From Athripsodes cinereus (Eukaryota; Arthropoda; Insecta; Trichoptera; Leptoceridae), in contig OX388305.1 in NCBI GenBank assembly GCA_947579605.1, positions 22,271,542-22,335,541 on the forward strand: a DNA stretch of 64,000 bases. Direction: 5' to 3'. Position 1 is the stretch's first letter; each line of letters begins with the position of its first letter. The position numbers were made by a program, and so were the translations under genes. A model generated the notes under the pieces. The model was not told the origin of the DNA, ran no database searches, and saw only the letters and a program-made list of their open reading frames with translations. Below are positions 11,345 to 24,554 of this stretch, piece after piece.

Positions 11345-11480
11345 TTTAACGCAGTCTCCAATAAAGAATAAATGTCCCACTCTTATATGTAAGTTTTAGA
11401 GTATCCTCTTAAAGGTAGATGTTCGTAAAACATCACGTTTTAAAACAATTTTAATATCTTCAGTTCAGCGATGACGTTTA
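11345..11480 (-). repeat. CCATCACGGCAT repeat, right half in reverse
   Basis: CAGTCTCCAATAAAGAATAA, CCCACTCTTATATGTAAG, GTTCGTAAAACATCACG and TTCAGCGATGACG match the right half of the family, as at 63360-63492. Confidence 0.55.
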
Positions 11481-11779
11481 TTACACACCCTGAATATCTT
11501 TACTTTGGAGAGGACGAGGACTTTTACGGAGAGGACGATTTGCATGATCATTGCAAACAGTTTATCAGCTGACTCTTCACTTGTGAGAAATTCTTGATAG
11601 TATAGACGGATTAAAATTATATCATAACATATATATCACAGTTTACACGGATTAAGTAACTCCGAAACTATAATTTTATTTGTGTCTTTTATTATGGGTA
11701 GGCAGTAGGCACTTACACGACGAATCACATAATATGTATCTACAATGCACTAAACACATACATGCAACACTTAGACCCA

Positions 11780-11842
11780 GAACAACTTTAAAAAGATCAT
11801 TCTTAATTTTGCCCTGGCCGGGAATCAAACTTTGCTACCTAT
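11780..11842 (-). repeat. tRNA-derived SINE (family 2), partial
   Basis: AAAGATCATTCTTAATTTTG followed by CCCTGGCCGGGAATCAAAC parallels 52280-52326. Box B is degraded and the box A half is missing. It abuts the family 1 SINE. Confidence 0.5.
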
Positions 11843-11845
11843 GAC

Positions 11846-12028
11846 TTATTTTTTTTTATAAAAATATATATCTGGGTTTTTGTTACAAACCCAATTACAA
11901 TCTTATAAACCTTTCACAGTAAGCTAAGAGCTTGTGTCGTGAAAGAGGAGTTAACCGGCATCTGGGATCGAACCACGCATCTCATATGTACGAGGCTGAG
12001 ACTCTACCTCCAGGCTACCTAAGGACTT
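11846..12028 (-). repeat. tRNA-derived SINE (family 1), reverse copy
   Basis: Reverse complement of the 3372-3548 element: box B GGTTCGATCCC on the minus strand (11964-11974), the shared CAGTAAGCTAAGAGCTTGTG body, and an AT-rich tail at the left. Divergence from the first copy is moderate. Confidence 0.72.
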
Positions 12029-14348
12029 TATAACTAAGGATTGATCATTAGGATTAGTCCATTTAGATTCTAATCCAAGTCTTATACAAAAATAAAACAA
12101 TTGTTGAATAAAAATTGGAATTTGAAAATTTATCTTTGAAATAAACCATTATTATAATATTATTATGTAGTATCTGGGTGGGTGGAAATCAAATGGTTTT
12201 GTCCGTGAACTTCAAATAACATAACCTAAACAAATTTAGTAATTAATACACCAAAATCATCATTATTTATCCTATCGTCTCAATAATTATCCACAGTATT
12301 TATGAGAGACCGTCGCAAAGTTACTGTCTTGTTGACATATCGTGGGTGTCAAAATTATTATTGATTCTGCGTAGGTATTATAAGGCTGCATGAAGTTTAC
12401 TTGCTATATACCTAGTATTATTTCATTATGAATAAATGTACACCTACTTATTATTACAAATTATATGCAAATGCATATTATTTGTTTATCGTCGGTGGAT
12501 TCATAAAACATCCTATGTGCATTTATCAAGATTTACCAGGAGATCAAAAAATTGTTTTTAGGATGATTTTTTTCTACGTGTCTGATCAATAATATGATTT
12601 TCAGGCATGTTTGAAAAATTTCTCTAAATCATTTTTTAATACACGAACCTTTTCACTGATTATCTAAGGAAAAACAGCACGTAAGATATTTTATTTCCCA
12701 GTTTGGATATCTCAGCATACAAGTTATTTCATCGGTAGATGCGGCTCGACAAACAATTTGGTATCAATATCTCATTGTTTTTTTTTAAATAAGAGATGTA
12801 ATATGCAATTACAAAATTTGGTAATATTTACCAGTTTACGAATATTTTTTTTATTACGGGTATATTTATATTTTTCATAGGTACCCACATAGTGTTTTTT
12901 TCTTCATACATAATAAATAAAATCGAATAAAACAAAGTATTGAAATAATATAAACTGTAGGTATATTAGACAATCTCAAACTTTTACTACACTACCACTG
13001 TCGCATAAACTTCACGATTCTCATAACAAAATGAAATACCTACGATTTCAAAACTGAGTGACCATAGTTAAATAAATATTATAAAATTCACAAGTTCTTA
13101 ATTAACTTGCATAATATATTATGTACAACTATACTATAGTATAGTATAGTACAGAATATTTCCTTCCATTTGTTTGCATATTTCAACCTACTTATGTTGC
13201 ATATAATCCGTTCTTCATTGCCTATTTACAATACACATCAAGTACTGCAGAGACTACTTTTTAAGTTTGCCGCAAAGATACATTTACATAATATAACATT
13301 TACATAATCGTCTCGTTATTGTTATTATTGGTGGCACAGTACACTCCGAAAAAAGTTAGCGCCGATGAATGATTGCGTGGGGTCTTGCGTTGTATATGAT
13401 GATTATAATTATTAATAATTTCTCGTTGCTAAAATAATATGTCAATAGCTGGATATGTAAGGAAATTGAATTACCGTAATTTTGCTGTTTGAAATATTAA
13501 TGAACTTCACGAAGCCATATCGAAATTACGGAATCTTATTCTGATGAAAGCTTTTGTTTCATTTATTTTCAAACTAGAATCCTATATTTTATATTATCGT
13601 AGTTACAGACATTGCATAATCAAACGTAAAACATAATAGTGTTCATGATATGTGGGTGAATTTGAAGAAGACAGAAATCTGTACAAAGTAAATTAGTATG
13701 TAATTTACGAATGCGGGATTTTTTTAGTGCATACGGTGAGACAGTATTACGTGAAGGTTCTATATCAATCGTTGATCGCCGTCGCACACATAAAAGTGAT
13801 CTCGGGACTTGTAAAGATAGCAATGCTTATACGATACAGTAGAGAGAAGCATCCTTACAAGGAGAATGTTCTATAGTAGAGAGCATTATTTGAATTTTCC
13901 TATTCAGATGAAAGAAATAGAGTCTTGATATAGATATGTAATACCTAATATTATTATAGGTGTCTACTACTAGAGGGTAAGGTATAACATGATGAGATGT
14001 ATCCGGATATGGTAGTCTGATAATATTCTTCTTACAATAGCAGTATTACCTAACAGTCTTCTGAGTATAGCCTGCTAGTAAACTGTCCACACAGTTTCCT
14101 CTAACATACCTAGTGATAAGCGGGTAAACTATTTATACGACTATTTATCTATTGACTGGATATTCGTGATTTAAGCATAATCTAAAAAGAAGCCCACTGT
14201 ATATTTTTCCCATAAGAGAATAATAAATTATTTTATTATGTACTTATGTAAATTGAATTAAATTTTATTAGATATTGTATTCATCAGCAAAATTAGACAC
14301 TGAAATTTTTAAACATTTTTCTTTTTTGTTTTGTTTTTTGATTTTAAT

Positions 14349-14502
14349 AACCGGGTTAGTTGGAAGACATCGCATTTTAGCGATAAACTCGCCCTTTGTG
14401 CATTGAATTGTATAAATGATATTTTCTATGTTAATTTGTTTTATTGTAAACAATGTACAGTAAAGAATAAAATAAATAAATAAATAAATAAATAAATAAA
14501 AA
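14349..14502 (+). repeat. LINE-type 3' end (family A) with long AAAT tail
   Basis: Forward-strand copy: AGTTGGAAGACATCGC, then GCGATAAACTCGCCC, then GTACAGTAAAGAATAAA and about nine uninterrupted AAAT units. The uninterrupted tail suggests a younger copy than the others. Confidence 0.7.
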
Positions 14503-15236
14503 CATATGTAAATATATTTTAAATAATTTTAATTTATTTTTATCAAACACCTTAATATCGATAACCTTTCACCCAGTTAAGGGATGGAAACAAATCTCTT
14601 TATTTCAAGCGGATCTGTGCCATTTGAATTATCTCTTAGCACGATATTCCTAACGCTCTGATATCGTATTTAATACAATTTTCTATAAATCATACATAAT
14701 TAATGTAATATCATTTATGCCCATATTTAAATGGCTCGATATTTATTCGCTTTTAACTGAATTAGAACCATGATATCAGTTTCACGAACTGAAAAGTGTT
14801 AAATCATCACTCAAAATCAACATTTTCATATTAGACAATTAATATAACCTCAGATAAACTTTGTAATAATGAGTTTGTAACATGAGTATTTAATATTGAG
14901 CTATCTATTTGTATGTTGTATGTGTGTCGGTTACAATTGCTATAATTAGTTAAGACGTGTTGGTATAAATCAATTAAATACATAGCTCCACATTATTATT
15001 ACATATTGAACTAATAGCCACTCTTGCGGTGGTTGATTACACATCAGATCAGAGTGTATGGACTTAAATTCATTTAATCAATTAATTATTACGATAAAAT
15101 TTAATACGCCATTCATTCATATTACAAATTACAACATCTCTCATATATTATTTCTATCGCTTTGAATTTTTTTCTTCCATACGTAATCGAACTTTTAGTA
15201 GATCTAATGTAAAATTTTCTACTCCTATTTACTATT

Positions 15237-15310
15237 ATACCATCACGACATATCCCAGAAGTGGAGTAACCAGCAGACCAACCGCATGTTATAAAAATGA
15301 AAGCTGTTTT
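15237..15310 (+). repeat. CCATCACGGCAT repeat, left end
   Basis: ACCATCACGACATATCCCAG, GGAGTAACCAGCAGACCA and GAAAGCTGT. It is cut off by a LINE family A 3' end. Confidence 0.65.
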
Positions 15311-15442
15311 ATATAAAAAAATAATAAACTTTATTGCACAATAAGAAGCATACATAATTATCAAGTTATATAACAATGTGATACAAATAGATGATATTTT
15401 GCAATGGGCGAGTTTATCGCAGAAGCGATATCTTCCCACTGG
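15310..15442 (-). repeat. LINE-type 3' end (family A), diverged
   Basis: GGGCGAGTTTATCGCAGAAG near 15407 followed by CGATATCTTCCCACT. The tail side (AATAATAAACTTTATTGCAC) differs from the other copies, so this may be a related subfamily. It abuts a CCATCACGGCAT repeat copy. Confidence 0.5.
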
Positions 15443-17655
15443 GATTGTTAATTTTAATATCATACCAAAATATAAATATTATAACACGATGATACACCTA
15501 CCGAAATATAACATGTCCACTGTTGGTATAATATTATTATATATGTATCATCATAATACTGCGTGTGTGTATCATGCTATGCGATCAAAAACTAAAGAAT
15601 TCCTCAACAATGCGTCCATCTCATTTTGAATTCACTGCACATCCAGTTCCCAGGCGTCGAAATCAATCTCAGAGTGATGTGTGTACTTTTTTTTATTTTA
15701 CTTCAACTCAGCCGTTTTATGTATCCTTCAACATTTTTTATTCGTATCTTACCACGAGTTTGGAATTTTTTTTTATTTTGACTTACCAACTTTTTTCATT
15801 GTTTGTTTGTTATGTATTTACTATTTTTCGTTTAATGATTATCAGAAACGAAATACATTTTTTGTACATTTGCAGTTGTAAAAAATATATTAAAATAATT
15901 TTATAGGTAAGTAGTATTATAATATGTAACTTTATCGAGCAAAATAATCCGTATTTTCCAAATAGAAGCAACGTGATTATATGCACTTTGACGCATATTT
16001 GTATATACAATACGAGTACAATTACGTATCTCGTTAAGAGAAGTGTCGCAAGACATGACGTTGCACCATTAACTTTCCCTTATCTCTGAATTTCACACGT
16101 ACCAAAAGACAAACTTCCATTTCCTTCAGATTATACTATTGTTCTAGTCAAGATATTATTCAACTTACTCACTTATCTGTATCTAGAACACATGATTCTT
16201 TATATGTAATATAACATTGTTGTAACGTTTCCGACAAAGGCAAATACTCTGTCAACCTTGTTACAGATTTTATTGCAGTTTGCAAAAACGTGCATTACGG
16301 CTTAAATTCATAGATAAAAATAATTGTTACCAGGTTAATATTCTGTACTATACAATTTTTACTAAGAATATTATAGATAATCATACATTTCTGTGTTTTG
16401 TTATTTATTCTATATTCCAAAGGCTCTTGCTTTATTATTACAGCATAGTTTTGCATCTCCCGTCTCCAGTCTATCCTGTGCGATTTCTTTAGCTTTTCAT
16501 AAAACCTGTAGCTCATTATGCCACCACATTTTCCTTGGGATATTTTTGATAAAGATACCTACTCCCTATGCTTTTTCCTCCAAACATTTCCCCAATTCTA
16601 AATCATTGATCTAATACTTATGCTCCTCCACATAGCTTATTGTATTTGAAACTTATTTCTGAATGCTGTCAGTAGTTTCTAAATTCATTCATTATTGTGA
16701 TACTCCACCTTAAACTTTCGAACTTAAATATTATACTCATTAGTCATTACCTATGTATGATATGTTCAAGAGCTTTCTGCTCTATCTTAAAGTTTATTTT
16801 ATCATTTTTCTTTCTTCTCAAAAAGCCCTATTATGGTATAGAACGAACGTAAATTTCTACCAAACGTAAAACTTTATTATCATTGAAAATTATTGACGAT
16901 ATTCATAATGTATTTTAAAAAATCAAAATAAATCTATCAATAATTTTTATACAATTTAAATATAAAACGTGAGTACACAAAATGATACGTAGGCTTATAT
17001 AAAATAAGGAATATCCGAGTGGATATTATTATCTTCTACAGTTGCTGTCTGGGAACAAGTTGTTTATTACTACAATATGATGTACCACGTTTGATATAAT
17101 AAACATCAGCAACTCTAAGATCATATTTCACAAAACATTTTCCGCGCATTATTATACCTGCATAATATTATTATTGCCGCAAAATAAAGTGTTTGTATCT
17201 ACGTGAAATCGTACCAAAATATCATTACGTGCTTATCTTATAACGTCTCAACTGGATACAATACAATTAAATCTAATCACATATTTACATACATAGTATA
17301 AAGGAATTTATATCAATCACATTTTTTACATATTATTTATTTTACAATAAGAACAAACAAATAGGTATAGAGTTTTACTGAGTTAACTAGAAGTAGAAGA
17401 ACTATTTTAAGTAGTTTTAACGATTGACTCCATTGAATATCTTTCTGAATGAATCAAGTATGTATAGGTAGGTATGTTATCAATGAAACTAATTGCTTCT
17501 AAATAAGATACTACATAACTATTTTGTCATATCCTACAACTTGAGAAACACTTTACCCCTTCAATTCATATTTTTTACTACATATTTAAAAATATGTAGT
17601 ATTATTGTTGTAAATAATTTTATTTAATTCATTAGATAGGTATTTAATTCATTTG

Positions 17656-17903
17656 TTCCGTGGAACACCTGGCAAAGAATTGGTCTCCTACTCTTTTCCG
17701 TAAGTTTTCGTGTTTTCTTTAGAAGGCAGTATTTTGAGAAATAAAGTATTTTTTTTTCGAATCTTAAATTCAGTGATGAGTTTTGCCATGAATCCTGCAT
17801 GTTTTAATTTTTTTGATACAGAGAGGACAGCTTGCTTATTTATAACATGGAAATGATCTGCTGGCTACTCCACTTGCGAAGTTTGCTGTGAAGGTATAGT
17901 AGT
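17656..17903 (-). repeat. CCATCACGGCAT repeat, near full-length reverse copy
   Basis: It shows both ends of the family: CCGTGGAACACC and CTCCTACTCTTTTCCGTAAG at one side, then TTCAGTGATGAG, GAGAGGACAGCTTGC, and CTGCTGGCTACTCCACTTG at the other. This gives a working length of about 250 bp. No terminal inverted repeat links the two ends. Confidence 0.65.
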
Positions 17904-20900
17904 AGAAGTAATTCATCAAAAATAAACTACATTCTATGTTAACAGAGTTAATTTTAACAATCGATTCCTTTCTTTGCAATGAAATAAATAGCGAAACTAA
18001 TATAGTCTAAAATTTTGTATAAATTGTAACTTCAAAAATGGTATTTTTTCATTACTCTTAATTGTAAATATATTTATTAAGTATAAAAACATAATCTTAA
18101 ACCTCCAAATAAATATTTGAGAATGTTACTAAATTAATGCAATATTTTCTCTTTTTATATGTACCTACATTATCTCACAGGTCCGATGTTTCACCTGTTT
18201 CTACGTGACATTTACTATTTGAAATCATCTGACCGTTTCTTAATCTTTATTCGATATGTGGGCGAACTTTTTAGTCAACAGATAATTATTTTAATATCTC
18301 ACATTAAAACGTATTTCCTCTTTATTTTGTTTTGTTCGATGATATCTCAATTAACGGCCAATATTAAATAATGTTGTATTAAAACGTTGAGTTTATAGAT
18401 TACGTTCGGTAATTAAAATCAATATGGTTTTATAGACTTGACAGAAATAGTAATGCACACCTTAATTATTTCGATAAAAATACCAATAAAAATGTGATAC
18501 TCAATGTTCACGTGTAAGCTTTATTGTAAAAGAGTTTGGAAGCATAGGTGGGACGCAGTTTTTTTTATAAAAATGCAATATGTACTAAGCATCTAATAAA
18601 ATGGATTTGGGGCAAGTCGGTACATGAATACATTTTTATCTACAGTTGAAGATGCACTTAAATGTTATTACTGCTGAATGCGAACAAATGTAGGCTAATG
18701 TATTAAAAGCGCAAAATTTATAACTGATAAATTCAATACACAAACGAATGATATTTTGAGAACTATTATTTTTTCCGCAAATTTTCTGCAATTACTATAC
18801 TTTTTCCCAAGATTACGGTTAGAAAATTAATTCTAAAGCTCAGTTATGTCAAGTTCTTACATAATTTCTGACTTCAGATAGCATCCAAAGATATTCAAAT
18901 TATATTATTTTGTGGGTATTAGATTTACAGCATATACAGAAGATTTCGAATGATAAGTATAGAAGTAATAAGTGCATTATTTAAATAGTGTTGCTCTTCT
19001 GTCAAATAAATGCATTGTAGATAGTAGAGTAATTTTACATATAAAATGATATATTAATATGAGTTACGTTAGATATGAAGAGGTAGCCAGAACTACTCGA
19101 TATTATCAATATCGTTAAACTACTTGAATATTTTCCTTATTGTATTATTATAATGGACATAATACTTAATTCGGAGTTTTTATTGATTTTTTATTGCCGG
19201 TTAAATAGTGACATGTTGTATTTTTCTCTTTTTGATACGACGCGATGACAACGTAATCGCGATTTCTTCTTCCGCGAATTACAATAATTTTTAATATTAA
19301 TAATTTTGTAATAAATTTATGAGAAAACATGTTGTGTTCGTATAATTAAAAGATCGTGTGGGTGGTAAAACTATGAGCAGTAATGTCTCGTAGTTTGGGT
19401 CCGAATGATTGGTATTATAATATTATTCTTACGATCACGTTAATGTATGTGCCTTGCACTTTACTTAGTAGGTACTTATATACATTAACATTCCATAGAA
19501 GTTTGTTTAATCCCTTTGAATATCCCAAGTATTGTTTTGTCGCTTGAATTGTCAATATTGCGATTTAAATAACTTAAATTCAACCAAAAGCATGTATATA
19601 TTGTCATGTATCATTTTTTCTACGAGTGAAATGTAATAAATGCGGAATATTGATTAAGATTTTCATGTGTAAATCAATACACAATTTAGAAATGTATTTA
19701 CCATAAGACAAAAACAGTGAGAAAACTTTGACAGGAAATGTCACAGAAGGCAAAATATTCAATAGGAAGTATCCAATTCTTCAATGAAAATATTTGTTGA
19801 GTTGTGTTTGAAGAAGAATGTGTAAATATGTATTTCCATTTTAAATCTTGAAAAGATGTTAAATATTTGTCCATCGATTTAGACCGCGGTGTGATCACCA
19901 CGCAATGTACCTATGCACCTGTGCCCACTGTACCAACAAATATTTTACAGAATAAAAAACTTAGCTTTCTTTATTATTTTTTTGTATTCAATATTAAAAT
20001 CTAGCAGTAAATATCACATAAACGAAATTTGCTTTGTATACCATTAACAGAGTTCAAACCTGAGATCTGTAAAAAAACGACTAAAATCTCCATTTACCGA
20101 AAATCGACTATCCCTTGTTAAACATACACATCAAAATGATTTTAAAACTGATTTTAATGTATTCATAACTAACTGTGCACACATGCTATGTTTTTGAGAA
20201 AACTGTGACACTAGATGGAGGTAGGTATTTGATAGTCTAACGAAATATTCTTGCATTCTTGATCATCTTACTACTAGTATATACCAACTAGCATGGCTTG
20301 TTGCTTGCCTAAAAATGATCTTATATAATAAGGGTTAACATAAAAAATTCAAGAACCTTGTTTAAGTTTGGATGTTTGTTTATCTTGCGATAAGTCGAGC
20401 ACTAAATATGTCAAATTAACAAATAAAGTTGGTGGAAATCAATATTTATTCGGGCTGTTATGATCAAATATTACACCTTACCTTAAAGTAGGTAGGTGCA
20501 TACCTACCTACATAACTAAATATAGCTCTATTCAGACTCTTCACAAGGTAAGTGTGAATGTGAAGGAACACGTGTAAAATGGACAGAATTACATATTTTT
20601 TTGATAGGGAAATACTTTTCCACAAAGACAAATTTTCTATCATCATTTTTTTTCATGGTTTTCTACGGTCTAGACTCTAGACGATTATTTTACATAAAAC
20701 ACCGTTCATATAGCAAAAACATACGATTTATCAGAAATTTCACGAGGAGAGGTGACTCGACTTGCAAATAGAGAATGGATAGAGGATGTTGGTTTTTAAA
20801 GGCCAAATATGAAAATATTAAGCAAATTTTAAAAAGATTTTTCTTTAAATTTACGTAGATTATTGTACAAATGTTAAACTAATCAGGACATTGCCTTTAT

Positions 20901-21565
20901 CTTATCTCATCTGTATTGCAAATACATAAAATTTATAATTTTATTATTGTTGTGGTATTCAACCTATTTTGGTGTCAATTTGTTAATAAACTTACACATA
21001 AGATTAATATTTTATTGGTATTTCACAGCCTAAAACTTACAACTTTTATTGTCTGTTCTTGTAATAAAGTATTACTTTGTATATACGTGACTAATGCAGG
21101 TTAAATAAAGGTGAGACAATTCAGGAAGAAATGATAAGTTATTCAAATATTGACATCCATCCAGTTTTATTTCAACACACTATTGTCTTGTGTGGTTAAA
21201 TATACCTAACATTTACCTAATATCTACCTTCAAACATGATGTTAATAATATTATTATGATCTAGTACTTTGAAAGCAACATACATACTAATATTCAAACA
21301 TATTATATTTGGATTCCTTCGTCTGTTTTTGAGATATTTATATCTATGATTCTTTCCCAGGAAATATTCATACTTATTGTCTCGACGACTGTTTAATCTA
21401 ATGTGAGAATTGATTAAATAAATATCTGATAATGTGCCTTCTTCTAATAATCACTTAGTCCATCACAGTTAATTTGTATTATGTATAATTTACGATGACA
21501 TTCTGTTAACTTATTATAAAGATTAATATTTCTGGTCTAAGTAGTTCTACTACTACTACTACTAC

Positions 21566-21635
21566 TATACCATCACGGCATATCCCACAAGTGGGGTAGC
21601 CAGCAGGTCAGCTGCATGTAAAAACATGCAAACTA
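21566..21635 (+). repeat. CCATCACGGCAT repeat, left end, 0.2 kb before exon 2
   Basis: ACCATCACGGCATATCCCAC, AAGTGGGGTAGCCAGCAG and GCTGCATGTAAAAACATGC. It is preceded by a (CTA)n run at 21548-21566 and has one of the cleanest left ends in the window. Confidence 0.75.
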
Positions 21636-21821
21636 AGTAGTTCTCTTACCTGTATAATGTAATGTATGGTAAAATGCGATATCGTGGTATCGATTTATTA
21701 GCGATTAGATGTTTTGAACGTATGACAATGTAATTAAAAGCTTAAAGAATAAATTTTAGTATGATTTCGTTGTATCCATTTTTAATCATCGTGTAATCAA
21801 TTCGTTAATATTTGTTTCCAG

Positions 21822-22090
21822 GGGAATAGCCAAAGCTGGTGAGCCAAACAATTTATCGCCTATTCAAGCTCCACCAGGAATCCTTTATATGGACTCCACA
21901 GTAACACACACGTTACGAAGAAAACAGAGACGGCTAGCAAGAGAAAACCCTGGAGTTCTTTCAGCTGTAGCCAAAGGAGCAAACATGGCAATAGCAGAAT
22001 GCCAGTTCCAGTTCAGAAACAGAAGGTGGAACTGCTCAACGAGAAACTTTCTGAGAGGGAAAAATCTTTTTGGCAAAATTGTTGATAGAG
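21822..22090 (+). CDS. wg: Wnt1/wingless coding exon 2 (start of N-terminal Wnt domain)
   Basis: Residues 32-122 (first and last codons split). The exon follows a TTTGTTTCCAG acceptor and ends at a GTGAGT donor (phase 1). It encodes [10 protein letters not shown], the helical [16 protein letters not shown] segment, and the Wnt signature [13 protein letters not shown] (residues 92-104). Cys92 and Cys103 should pair, and Asn102 (NCS) is the conserved N-glycosylation site. It ends with [13 protein letters not shown]. These features belong to the secreted Wnt1 ligand, which binds Frizzled and LRP6/Arrow to drive canonical beta-catenin (Armadillo) signalling. The match to arthropod Wg runs across the whole exon with no breaks. 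Confidence 0.98.
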
Positions 22091-22898
22091 GTGAGTCGTC
22101 AAACATTTTTTTTAATTAACTATACTAGACAATATAACCATGTGAACTAAGCTACGTAAAATGAAATTATAAAATAGCTTTTCAAGTAGGTACCTATTAT
22201 GCCGTCATTATTTGATAGGTACTTCGTAATATTTTCGTATGATGGTCTTTATTAGCTATTATCTGTACAATCTCAATAAAAGTTGATAGACCATTTTTAT
22301 CTCTTGTCGTCAATATGTCTAATATGTCTGATTCTGAAAAGAAGGTATGATATGAAATAAAGATCCATTATCTAATTCTATTAGATTGTATTATAAGGTT
22401 ATAGCTGTTTTTGTACAGAATGTACTTCCCTTACAAAAAGTTTCACAATACGTTTCAAAATAATAACAACAAAAAAGTTTGAACTGATTGTTTCATACTA
22501 TTATCATTCAAATAAATCTCCCTTTTTGTATCATCGTCATAATGTAACAATAGAAATTCGATATTATGAGATGTTTGTGATGCATTCTTCGTTGCTCAAA
22601 GTGGTTGTTTGTTCAAATATAGGTAATATTTTTTGATACATTATAAGGGTTATCCAATTCATGAGTTATCTATTATTCATAACAACTGATTGACAAAAAT
22701 TTGCACTCAATATTCATTCATCATCTGTTAAATGTATAGATATACGTACAACAACTATAAGTTATTATATTTTTACGTCTTGCTTCTTCTTATTTGCTTA
22801 CTCCTTAAAGTTTTTTTTTTCATCAAATAAGAATATTTATTACCACTTTCTTTTTTAAATTAATCAGTTTGATTTCAACCCCTCAATAAATTTATTAA

Positions 22899-22966
22899 AC
22901 GGCACGGCACATCCCGCAAGTGGGGTAGCCAGCCGACCGGCTGGGTATAACAAACATGTAGTTAAC
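22899..22966 (+). repeat. CCATCACGGCAT repeat, left end
   Basis: CACGGCACATCCCGCAAGTG, GGGTAGCCAGCCGACC and AACAAACATG. Confidence 0.6.
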
Positions 22967-24012
22967 TGCTTTCTTATATTTAGATGTTCTATTCATACAG
23001 TCTTTTAAAATACTCGATGTTTTTACGTGGGTATTTAATCACTTTCTCTGAAATTTTGTAAAGCTATTAAAATAAGTAAAACCTTTAAATTACATATTTC
23101 CTCTCCACACAAAAACAGGTTAATAATATATAATATCTGATTATTTAATTCCATTTACCAACGATTTCACACACATACATTTACACAACGTCATTCTTGT
23201 AATGTAGGTAGCTGAAAACAATTACCTCAAAATGGTACTTCTGTAGGTTTGAACACTGGAACAATTCATTCGTTGTAATAATAATACGTATAATTCATTA
23301 TTATTTGTAAGTCAAGTGTGTTAAGTTGTACGGTAATTATCACCTGAACAAATGCTACTACAACTACTTCTTAGACTTGAAAAATAACAATAATATATTA
23401 TATAATACAACAAACAACAGCTAGAAAAAAAGCTGCTAAACATTATTGTGTAATGTGACAAAAGAGAAAGACACCATCCTTACGTGGTGATGAACAGCTA
23501 TAGAGATCACCTGTAGTAATACATTGTCTTTTTGTTCTCTCATCAACGTTTCACAATGTAACAACATCATTGGGGGTAAATGACCAACACGAAACAATAC
23601 AAAATTAATAATTATCTACTATAGTTTTTTTTTTAAATATAGGTAATATTATACAAAATAAACAATAGCATTATTGAGACGTTGAGGACTACTGTTTTTG
23701 TGTTACATTTTGTATACAAACTCGACACTTCATATTGAATGCGTGCGTATTTTTTTTATTCGCACTTGAAATAATGCAAGTTTTGCTTTTGTTGTACTAA
23801 CTGTTTAAAGATGTTTGAGAAATATTTTTAAACATGACTTATTCAACATAGTTTAAGTTTTTGTAGACCAATAGATGAACTAATGACTTATTTATCTGAA
23901 AGATACATTTTTAATTCATACTTATTCTCCGAATTATGTTTCATTAAGCGCTCAACACACCAAATCCCTAATTTCATTTATTATTATCTGTCCGTAAAAA
24001 TGTATTTATTTG

Positions 24013-24179
24013 AAACATATTTGATATCAATAAAACACTGTTTTACTTTTCACTATTGACTTATTAATACTCAAGCGCTTTCGTCAAGTTAGCTTGACAT
24101 TTTTTTGACGAAAGCGCTCGAGTATTAATAAATCAATAGTGAAAAGTAAAACAGTGTTTTATTGATATCAAATATGTTT
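24013..24179. mobile_element. Foldback element with 75-bp arms
   Basis: Left arm 24013-24087 and right arm 24105-24179 are reverse complements with only two mismatches seen, round a 17-base spacer. The inner ends are AAGCGCTTTCGTCAA and TTGACGAAAGCGCT. The RNA or single strand would form a very stable hairpin. A related diverged half-element lies at 55871-55937. Confidence 0.88.
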
Positions 24180-24554
24180 AAAATGTCTTTTCACAATGTG
24201 AACACACAAACTCTAGATCATTTGTATTTATTTGAGATAAATGCATTTTTATTTTATCAATATTCAATACAAAATGGATATTAAAAATATATATGATGAT
24301 GATACTGATAGAAACTTGCACAAAACAGACAGATGTCGATATATTATTTTATTATTATACTATTTCGCATAATAAATGTAGTTTGGAATGAAGTACCTAC
24401 ATATATATTTTAATTTAGGGGAAGAAATGATAGGCACTACACTTATTCGTTTCAAACGAAAATCATTTAGAAGGGTCCCAGTCTTTTTAATCGTGTTAAC
24501 AGCTAAATTTGTTATCATACAATACTACATATTATATATTATGAATCTTATCTC

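Larger units (their letters stand above)
3312..21821 (+). other. wg intron 1
   Basis: GTAAGA donor, TTTCCAG acceptor, phase 2. It holds the LTR retrotransposon, two SINE families, a LINE 3' end with a long AAAT tail, and several copies of the CCATCACGGCAT repeat. About 12.1-14.3 kb, 15.5-17.6 kb and 17.9-21.5 kb are AT-rich, with only chance ORFs and nothing identifiable. Confidence 0.95.

Noticed and set aside
15122..15463. 113-codon minus-strand ORF
   Set aside because: It runs through a CCATCACGGCAT copy and a LINE 3' end, both non-coding repeats.
23440..23570. Possible inverted repeat (AAAGAGAAAGAC / GTCTTTTTGTTCTC)
   Set aside because: Pairing is short and broken. No termini or target duplication were found.
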